From positions 1 to 61,322 of the forward strand of contig LQXN01000047.1 in the NCBI GenBank assembly GCA_001648575.1: 61,322 bases of DNA, given 5' to 3'. Positions 55,812 through 61,322 of this stretch are shown one piece after another (positions within the stretch are counted from its first letter, which is position 1; each line of letters begins with the position of its first letter). The notes under the pieces are model-generated. The model was not told the origin of the DNA. It did not search any database and saw nothing but the letters and a program-made list of their open reading frames with translations. The position numbers were made by a program, and so were the translations under genes. This stretch comes from Sutcliffiella horikoshii DSM 8719 (GTDB taxonomy: Bacteria > Bacillota > Bacilli > Bacillales > Bacillaceae_I).

Positions 55812-55963
55812 ATATAACCCCTCATTATCGAAAAAACTTTCATCAGGCTACAAATAAGTATAGGAAATTTACAAAGCAATGTTCCTATTTGAAAGATTTT
55901 CATACTCTTAAATATACATTCTATCCAAACAAAGCCTTAAAGTACACCCTTTTGAAATAAATC

Positions 55964-56428
55964 TTAAAATTCTCGTAATAAATTTGCCATTTCGATTGCT
56001 GCGGCAGCTGCTTCCCATCCTTTGTTTCCAGCTTTCGTACCAGCTCTTTCGATAGCTTGTTCGATTGTTTCAGTGGTCAGTACTCCGAAGATGACTGGAA
56101 TACCAGACTGCATGGATGCTTGCGATACGCCTTTTGCGGCCTCACTGCACACGTAATCAAAATGTGGAGTGGAGCCGCGAATAACCGTACCAAGTGTAAT
56201 GACAGCATCGTAGTTCCCGGAATCAGCCATTTTTTTGGCCACAAGGGGGATTTCAAATGCACCGGGAACCCATGCCAAATCCACCTGACCTTCTTCCACT
56301 CCGTGTCTTTTAAGGGCGTCCTGTGCTCCGCCAAGCAGCTTGCTTGTAATGAACTCATTAAACCTTCCAACAACAATCCCTACTCTAAGTCCTGTTCCTA
56401 CTAAATTACCTTCAAATACTTTTGCCAT
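55964..56428 (-). CDS. ribH: 6,7-dimethyl-8-ribityllumazine synthase
   Basis: 154 aa; forms the 60-mer capsid with RibE inside. Joins 5-amino-6-ribitylaminouracil with dihydroxybutanone phosphate. [22 protein letters not shown](S)TPHFDYV and FGVLTTE are canonical. ATG with AGGAGG. Separated from ribBA by a palindromic repeat. Confidence 0.96.
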   Translation of the reverse strand: MAKVFEGNLVGTGLRVGIVVGRFNEFITSKLLGGAQDALKRHGVEEGQVDLAWVPGAFEIPLVAKKMADSGNYDAVITLGTVIRGSTPHFDYVCSEAAKGVSQASMQSGIPVIFGVLTTETIEQAIERAGTKAGNKGWEAAAAAIEMANLLREF

Positions 56429-56480
56429 GTTTGGTTCCTCCTAGTTTTACGGTATTATTTATTTTGACTTTGTTAAACAC

Positions 56481-56597
56481 AGCTGTTGAATTCCGCAAAC
56501 GGGTTGGCTATCCAGAGGGGGACCTTGAGCCTCCTCTGACTACGCCCTGCGCGGTCTCAAGAATATCGCTATCCCCATATTGCTCCAATCAACAGCT
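56481..56597. repeat. Palindromic repeat inside the rib operon
   Basis: 117 bp bounded by AGCTGTTGA/TCAACAGCT, with CCGCAAACGGG and TTGCTCC text like the 18.2-kb repeat and a CTCCTCTGACTACGCCCTGCG core like the 13-kb element. Degenerate end motifs CTTTGTTAAACACAG and ACTGTCGACCAA flank it. It lies between ribBA and ribH. Confidence 0.7.
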
Positions 56598-56633
56598 ATA
56601 AAACTTCTTAATACTGTCGACCAATGCATTATT

Positions 56634-57836
56634 TTAGAAATGCAACATATGCCCCAATTTGGAGTGTTTGGTTTTCAGGTAGTTTTCGTTTGCCTCTTTT
56701 GTGGGCATTTGTAGTGCCACGCGATCCACCACTTCAAGCTCGTACCCTTTTAAGCCGGCAATCTTCCTCGGGTTATTCGTCAGCAGCTTCATTTGGGAGA
56801 CGCCAAGGTCCCTAAGGATTTGCGCTCCTATTCCATAGTCCCTTAAATCAGCACCAAAGCCTAGCTTTTCATTGGCCTCCACTGTGTCGTACCCTTGTTC
56901 TTGAAGTTTGTAGGCACGCATTTTGTTAAGGAGTCCGATGCCACGCCCCTCCTGCCTCATATAAAGGAGTACACCGTTTCCTGCCTTTTCAATTTGCGCT
57001 AATGCTGCATGCAGCTGTGGTCCACAATCACAACGGTTAGATCCGAACACATCACCTGTCAAACACTCGGAATGCACTCGGACAAGGGTCGGTGTATCAG
57101 GGCTTATTTCTCCCTTCACCAAGGCCACATGTTCCTTGCCATCTACAACATTGGAATACCCAACGGCCCTGAAATCCCCGAACTCGGTTGGGAGTTTTAT
57201 TTCCACTTCCCTTTGGACAAGCTTGTCCTTTCGGTTGCGGTATTGAATGAGATCTTTGATTGTTATCATTTTTAATTCAAATCTATCGGCAATTTTCCTA
57301 AGCTCGGGTACACGTGCCATGGATCCGTCTTCGTTCATTATTTCACAGATCACACCTGCTGGGTAGGAACCGCTCATTTGAGCCAGATCAACCGCAGCTT
57401 CAGTATGTCCAGCCCTTCTTAACACTCCGCCTTTTTTTGCAACAAGCGGAAAGATATGACCAGGACGCTTGAAGTCTCCTGCTTTAGATGAAGGAGATAA
57501 CAACTCCAGAATGGTTGTCGAACGTTCAAATGCGGAAATCCCGGTAGTTGTGGATTTATGATCAATACTAACTGTAAATGCCGTCCCGTGAGAATCTGTA
57601 TTATGATTCACCATTGGAACGAGGTCCAATTTCTCTGCAAGCTCCTCTTGGACAGGTACACAAATCAGCCCGCGGCCATGCGTCGCCATGAAGTTAACGA
57701 CTGCCGGAGTCGCCTTTTCTGCCAGGGAAACAAAATCACCTTCATTCTCCCTATCTTCATCATCACAAACGATGATTACTTTTCCTGCCTGTAGATCTGC
57801 CAAGGCTTCTTCAATCGTATTAAAAATTTCGCTCAC
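56634..57836 (-). CDS. ribBA: Bifunctional RibBA
   Basis: 400-aa fusion: DHBP synthase (about 1-200, [21 protein letters not shown]) makes dihydroxybutanone phosphate; GTP cyclohydrolase II (about 205-400) has zinc motif [15 protein letters not shown] and [12 protein letters not shown] at 57836 is preferred as AGGTGA sits 5 nt upstream; a GTG three codons earlier is too near. Also named ribA in B. subtilis. Confidence 0.95.
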   Translation of the reverse strand: MSEIFNTIEEALADLQAGKVIIVCDDEDRENEGDFVSLAEKATPAVVNFMATHGRGLICVPVQEELAEKLDLVPMVNHNTDSHGTAFTVSIDHKSTTTGISAFERSTTILELLSPSSKAGDFKRPGHIFPLVAKKGGVLRRAGHTEAAVDLAQMSGSYPAGVICEIMNEDGSMARVPELRKIADRFELKMITIKDLIQYRNRKDKLVQREVEIKLPTEFGDFRAVGYSNVVDGKEHVALVKGEISPDTPTLVRVHSECLTGDVFGSNRCDCGPQLHAALAQIEKAGNGVLLYMRQEGRGIGLLNKMRAYKLQEQGYDTVEANEKLGFGADLRDYGIGAQILRDLGVSQMKLLTNNPRKIAGLKGYELEVVDRVALQMPTKEANENYLKTKHSKLGHMLHF

Positions 57837-57851
57837 CGTTCTCACCTCACC

Positions 57852-58505
57852 TTATTTAAATCCATGCTCTTCTAAAAATGATGCCGACATTCCATGCTTA
57901 TTAGAGGTACCCCTATCCTCTTGCTTCAGGAGATGATCCATATATTTTGCAAGCATGTCCACTTCGATATTTACGGTATCTCCTTTACCTTTTCCTCCTA
58001 AAATGGTTTCATTCAATGTATGAGGAATGAGGGAAATGGTAAAGGTGTTATCCGATACTCCGAATATTGTTAAACTTGTACCATCAACCGTAACCGAACC
58101 TTTTAACATTAAGTACCGGGAAAGGTTTTCCTGAACGGAAATAGTATAATAGACAGCGTTTGCCACCCTTTTCTTATCCTGAATGATTCCTGTACCATCA
58201 ACATGACCACTTACAAAATGCCCACCAAATCTCCCATTTGCAATCATGGCACGTTCGAGATTCACATTCGAGCCCGCCTGCAAAGCTTGCAAGGAGGTTG
58301 CCCGCACCGTTTCTGGCATGACGTCAACGGTAAAACGGTGATGAGAAAAGGTTGTAACCGTCAGACAAACACCGTTCACAGCAATACTGTCGCCAAGCTT
58401 AACATCCTCCAATATCTTCTTTGCTTCAATCTCCAGTATGATTGCCTCATTTCCACGGATGATTTGTTTGATTGAGCCTATCTCTTCAATGATTCCTGTA
58501 AACAT
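57852..58505 (-). CDS. ribE: Riboflavin synthase alpha subunit
   Basis: 217 aa with two tandem lumazine-binding barrels (about 1-90 and 97-190); dismutates two lumazines to riboflavin. MFTGIIEE start, VNGVCLTV and VDGTSLTI are the paired signatures. ATG with AAGGAGGGG. Between ribD and ribBA. Confidence 0.96.
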   Translation of the reverse strand: MFTGIIEEIGSIKQIIRGNEAIILEIEAKKILEDVKLGDSIAVNGVCLTVTTFSHHRFTVDVMPETVRATSLQALQAGSNVNLERAMIANGRFGGHFVSGHVDGTGIIQDKKRVANAVYYTISVQENLSRYLMLKGSVTVDGTSLTIFGVSDNTFTISLIPHTLNETILGGKGKGDTVNIEVDMLAKYMDHLLKQEDRGTSNKHGMSASFLEEHGFK

Positions 58506-58523
58506 GTGGTTCGCCCCTCCTTT

Positions 58524-59618
58524 TCACTGTATTTTTGGCACGGATATTATTTTCAAATCCTGCCCAATTGTGGTGAATTCTTTTATTTCAAGCTCTATGA
58601 TCTCCCCCATGGTTGCAAATCCTTCACCGCCTATTAATGTCGGGGCGTCCTTTCCTCCGATAAGCTTTGGCGCTATATATGTGATGACTTGATTGATGGC
58701 CTTCTCTTTAAGGAAGCTGCCGTTAACCGTTGATCCACCTTCCACGAATAAGGATGTGACCCCTTCCTCTCCCAGTAAAGAAAGCAGTGGTTCGATTTCG
58801 ACTTTTGGTGTTGCAAGCGAGAATACTCTGACACCTGGTGTGTTTCGTAGAACTTTAACTTTGGTCACATCTGGAGTTGAACCTGTCACAAACCAAGTAT
58901 CTGCCTCGCCATCTGTTATCACTTTTGCTTCCATCGGAGTCCGTAAATGGGAGTCCATTATAATTCTTATAGGGTTTTTACCGCCGTTTGGAAGTCTTGT
59001 AGTCAAGCTCGGGTCATCTGCGAGGATCGTCCCCACTCCAACGAGGATGCCATCGTGTTGATGCCGGTACTTATGAGCATCTAAGCGGGCTTCTGTACCA
59101 GTGATCCATTTACTCTCATTTGTATGGGTAGCAGTTTTCCCATCAAGACTCGCCGCGGTTTTTAGCGTCACATATGGCCTCTTCGTCTTTATGTAGTGAA
59201 AGAATACATGATTTAAAGCCAAAGCTTCCGTCTGACAGATCCCAATTTCAACCTCTATCCCTGCTTCGCGGAGTTTGTTTATCCCATTTCCTGCAACAAG
59301 CGGGTTAGGGTCCAATGAAGCTACAACAACCCTTTTCACCCCGGATTCGATGAGCAGATCAGAACATGGGGGTGTTTTCCCATGATGACTGCATGGTTCC
59401 AACGTTACATAAACAGTGGATTCCTTTGCCTTTTCATGTCCTGCCATTTGAACTGCGTTTACTTCTGCATGTGCTTCTCCCGCTTTAAGGTGTGCACCAA
59501 ACCCGACAATTTCTCCATCTTTCACAACTACCGAACCCACAACAGGATTAGGAGAGGTCTGGCCAGTTGCACGCTTTGCCAGATCGATTGCGAATTTCAT
59601 ATAGTATTGATCATCCAT
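58524..59618 (-). CDS. ribD: Riboflavin biosynthesis protein RibD
   Basis: 364-aa bifunctional enzyme. Deaminase domain (1-145) has zinc ligands H50, C76 and C85 and catalytic E52 (HAEVNA, PCSHHGKTPPC). Reductase domain (about 146-364) has KTAASLDGK and FVEGGSTVNG. ATG at 59618 with AAGGAGGGG; the reading from 59657 begins in the riboswitch terminator tail and is rejected. First gene of the rib operon. Confidence 0.96.
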   Translation of the reverse strand: MDDQYYMKFAIDLAKRATGQTSPNPVVGSVVVKDGEIVGFGAHLKAGEAHAEVNAVQMAGHEKAKESTVYVTLEPCSHHGKTPPCSDLLIESGVKRVVVASLDPNPLVAGNGINKLREAGIEVEIGICQTEALALNHVFFHYIKTKRPYVTLKTAASLDGKTATHTNESKWITGTEARLDAHKYRHQHDGILVGVGTILADDPSLTTRLPNGGKNPIRIIMDSHLRTPMEAKVITDGEADTWFVTGSTPDVTKVKVLRNTPGVRVFSLATPKVEIEPLLSLLGEEGVTSLFVEGGSTVNGSFLKEKAINQVITYIAPKLIGGKDAPTLIGGEGFATMGEIIELEIKEFTTIGQDLKIISVPKIQ

Positions 59619-59642
59619 GGCAACCCCTCCTTCTTTTACATA

Positions 59643-59676
59643 TAAAAAAACCTCCAAGAAAATGACTCAGAGGTTT
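59643..59676 (-). terminator. rib operon riboswitch terminator
   Basis: Stem AAACCTC/GAGGTTT (59648-59654 with 59670-59676) followed by TTTTTTTATA on the minus strand, between the FMN aptamer and ribD. Confidence 0.85.
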
Positions 59677-59747
59677 GGTGGATTAAAATTGCGTATAGGA
59701 AATAAACAGTGAATATTAGTAATTTTTCACTGCTTGCAATCTATAAT

Positions 59748-59889
59748 CCTTCTCCCATCCAGACTTTCACTGTCGGCCCTGGAGTTGCACCAGATCCACC
59801 GGTTTTCTTTTCCAAGAAAACCGGGTCACGGACTAAGAAACACTTGGCTTCATCACCGCCGGTAGGGAATTTCACCCACCCCCGAAGGA
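59748..59889 (-). ncRNA. FMN riboswitch upstream of ribD
   Basis: Minus strand RFN element: CTTCGGGGGTGGGTGAAATT, CCGGCGGTGATGAAGCC, CGTGACCCGG, GGATCTGGTGCAACTCCAG, GGCCGACAGTGAAAGTCTGG and GGGAGAAGG. The variable hairpin (AACCGG...CCGGTT) is long. FMN binding ends transcription before ribD. Confidence 0.96.
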
Positions 59890-59916
59890 TATCATATGTA
59901 GTTTTCTATCATTATT

Positions 59917-59925
59917 ATTTTAGCA
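59917..59925 (-). promoter_or_regulatory. rib operon -10 element
   Basis: Minus strand TGCTAAAAT, an extended -10 lying 28 bp ahead of the riboswitch. The -35 is weak. Confidence 0.4.
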
Positions 59926-59967
59926 TATCTTCAAAATAAGTAAAATTTAAAGTTTCAGATTAGTTTA

Positions 59968-60054
59968 CTAAACGATGAAAAACCAGTAGATCAGTCCCCA
60001 TACAAGAGACATGGTCAGCAATACACCGAGTAAAATCCAATTCTTTTTATTCAT
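59968..60054 (-). CDS. 28-aa single-helix membrane peptide
   Basis: Begins MNKKNWILLGVLLTM and ends LIYWFFIV: a short basic start then one continuous membrane helix. AGGGA sits 5 nt ahead of the ATG. It lies between ppiB and the rib operon leader. The TATAATG at its start could instead belong to a promoter (TTGACT, 19-bp spacer, TATAAT), in which case it is not translated. I recognise no family. Confidence 0.45.
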   Translation of the reverse strand: MNKKNWILLGVLLTMSLVWGLIYWFFIV

Positions 60055-60231
60055 TATAGTCCCTGCTTCCTTACTTTAGTCAAGTTGCTACCATGTGCTC
60101 TTTTCCTTGTTCTCATAAGTATACTGCTCACAGTTTCAAGACTATGTAAGCAATGAAAAGTCCAATTGCCGACTTTTCAACCATAACTAGCAACAATTTT
60201 TCAGAAAAGAACTTTGAGAAAAAAGCCTATC
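60055..60231. other. ppiB downstream spacer
   Basis: 177 bp with no gene, apart from the ribosome binding site and possible promoter of the small membrane peptide at its left edge. Nothing else seen. Confidence 0.4.
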
Positions 60232-60257
60232 AAAAAAAGAGAGAGCATCTCTGCTCC
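60232..60257 (-). terminator. ppiB terminator
   Basis: Stem GAGAGCA/TGCTCCC (60241-60247 with 60252-60257) with TCTTTTTTT on the minus strand. Confidence 0.8.
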
Positions 60258-60268
60258 CACTTTTCTTC

Positions 60269-60709
60269 TTATTCTGCGTCTGTGACTACCATTTTTTCCA
60301 TTGTGTCGCCATTTCTCATTTTTCTAGCAGTTTCAAGGCCAGAAGTCACTTTACCGAACACTGTGTGAACACCGTTCAAGTGTGGTTGTGGTTCGTGTAC
60401 AATGAAGAATTGGCTTGAGCCAGTGTCTCTTCCAGCGTGAGCCATGGATAAGCTTCCCGCTTCATGCTTATGTGGGTTTCCTTCTGTTTCACACTTGATA
60501 GTAGTACCGCTTCCGCCTGCACCAGTGCCTGTAGGGTCTCCACCTTGGCTTACGAAACCAGGGATTACGCGGTGGAAAGTTACACCATTGTAGAAACCTT
60601 CGTTAGCTAATTTTTCAAAGTTCGCAACCGTATTCGGCGCTTCGTTCGGGTAAAGTTCGAATTCGATCTTTTCGCCATTTTCCATAAGTATGTATCCTGT
60701 TTTTGCCAT
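60269..60709 (-). CDS. ppiB: Peptidyl-prolyl cis-trans isomerase B
   Basis: 146-aa cytosolic cyclophilin that speeds proline isomerisation in protein folding. [28 protein letters not shown] and [11 protein letters not shown] are the cyclophilin active-site blocks. ATG at 60709 with AAAGGAGA; three extra codons upstream overlap the site. Confidence 0.96.
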   Translation of the reverse strand: MAKTGYILMENGEKIEFELYPNEAPNTVANFEKLANEGFYNGVTFHRVIPGFVSQGGDPTGTGAGGSGTTIKCETEGNPHKHEAGSLSMAHAGRDTGSSQFFIVHEPQPHLNGVHTVFGKVTSGLETARKMRNGDTMEKMVVTDAE

Positions 60710-60841
60710 AATGAGCATCTCCTTTTTATTAAACTGAAACCATTACTTATGATACAGGAAATTTGATTGAAAAGGAAGCAAGACGCAGAATCGATTGTTC
60801 CATAATGGATAAGAACAAAATCGCTAACGCGACCTAAAACC

Positions 60842-60875
60842 ACGTCCCAAATGAGATATTAATCTCTTGGGACGT
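60842..60875. terminator. Hairpin at the zinc-ribbon gene end
   Basis: Stem ACGTCCCAA/TTGGGACGT (60842-60850 with 60867-60875) with inner GAGAT/ATCTC. It overlaps the last codons of the zinc-ribbon gene. Tail is GGTTTTAGG on the minus strand, so it is a modest terminator or an element end. Confidence 0.5.
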
Positions 60876-61095
60876 TTCTCGCCTTTCGCATAGTACCATT
60901 ACAGAACGGACAGACCGTTTCTACTTCTTCGCCTTCCCCTAAATCAAAGGAAAAGTCATCTACTACGAAATCAGGGACTTCGTCCTCTCGCCCACAATCA
61001 ATACACCTAAATGTAATCATTTCATCTTCTTCTATCTCATCAAAATCAAACAATGCATCAATTTCACTATCATCCAGCTCTTTTTTCTTTGCCAC
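60859..61095 (-). CDS. Small zinc-ribbon protein next to transposase
   Basis: 78-aa very acidic protein with two CxxC pairs (CIDCG near 31-35 and CPFCNG near 62-67) that should hold one zinc. It overlaps the transposase end by 26 bp, which suggests it belongs to the same element. GTG start with AAGGGA about 10 nt upstream. Function unknown. Confidence 0.65.
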   Translation of the reverse strand: MAKKKELDDSEIDALFDFDEIEEDEMITFRCIDCGREDEVPDFVVDDFSFDLGEGEEVETVCPFCNGTMRKARNVPRD

Positions 61096-61322
61096 ACTTC
61101 TTCATTCCCTTCGCTTTTATTATTTTCATATCGTCCATATAATGATATAGATATCCATAATCACCATGATACACTTCCGCTAAGTCCATTACTTTATTAC
61201 AGCCTGGACATAGGAGAGGGTCCTTTTCAAAAGACTCTATCATACGTTGGCGGTAAGACTTTCTTCTTTTCTCTTTAGTCTCTAATAATAATGAGAGTTG
61301 TTTCGTGCGCATGAAGGAATAT
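61070..61322 (-). mobile_element. IS91-family transposase, C-terminal end
   Basis: The last 80 or so codons of a gene that runs off the right edge; the frame stays open to the end of the window, so the in-frame ATG at 61312 is not its start. Text ESFEKDPLLCPGCN is the tail zinc motif of IS91/ISCR-type (Y2, rolling-circle) transposases. Partial because of the window edge; whether the full gene is intact cannot be seen. Confidence 0.7.

Overview
The window is a stretch of Bacillaceae (Bacillus-like, endospore-forming Firmicutes) chromosome. Gene content and order follow the B. subtilis ndk-hbs-spoIVA-cmk-recS-serA-res-rib-ppiB segment. Endospore genes (spoIVA, sleB, ypeB, spmAB, dacB, seaA), strong AGGAGG ribosome binding sites, many TTG/GTG starts and low-GC intergenic DNA agree with this. 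The species cannot be named from the sequence. Most genes lie on the minus strand; ypzI, ansA, fer, serA and ypuF are on the plus strand. Many long ORFs begin upstream of the real start, so starts were placed by Shine-Dalgarno position and, where helpful, by homologous proteins as remembered.

Region by region. 1-4.8 kb: ndk, menaquinone synthesis (hepT, menG, hepS), the trp regulator mtrB, folE and the HU gene hbs. 5-12.7 kb: spoIVA with a good sigma-E promoter, yphF, yphE, an orphan plus-strand unit with a sigma-K-like promoter, gpsA, der and the yphA-seaA-ypzH set. 12.7-18.1 kb: ypzI, fni, S1-domain ypfD, plsC, cmk, ypfB and the PilZ gene ypfA. 18.3-21.7 kb: germination genes ypeB and sleB, then prsW. 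21.8-32.8 kb: ansA, ypdA, gudB, mecB, a B12-type MerR photoreceptor candidate, ypbG/F/E/D, recS and ypbB. 33-39.1 kb: fer, riboflavin transporter ribU under an FMN riboswitch, serA, a PHP phosphatase, and rsiX/sigX with a clear autoregulatory ECF promoter. 39.5-40.9 kb: a B12-riboswitch cassette (ECF S component plus DUF4430 lipoprotein). 41-46.9 kb: resABCDE. 47-50.9 kb: intergenic repeats, rluB, spmB, spmA, dacB. 51-55.2 kb: SOD, ypuI, an unrecognised gene, scpB, scpA, ypuF. 55.4-59.9 kb: ribDE(BA)H and ribT under a second FMN riboswitch. 60-61.3 kb: a tiny membrane peptide, ppiB, and the 3' end of an IS91-type transposase with a small zinc-ribbon gene.

Functional themes: respiration and isoprenoid/menaquinone supply (hep, men, res, fer), flavin and B12 economy (two FMN riboswitches, one B12 riboswitch, a B12-binding regulator), and sporulation/germination. 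The most unusual material is intergenic. Two ~200-bp elements each sit between exact 31- and 34-bp copies of a transcription-terminator hairpin. Related shorter palindromes lie at 18.2 kb and inside the rib operon. Two loci (47.3 and 55.3 kb) carry short motifs repeated every 20-21 bp. A sigma-K-like promoter and strong terminator bracket a unit with no normal gene.
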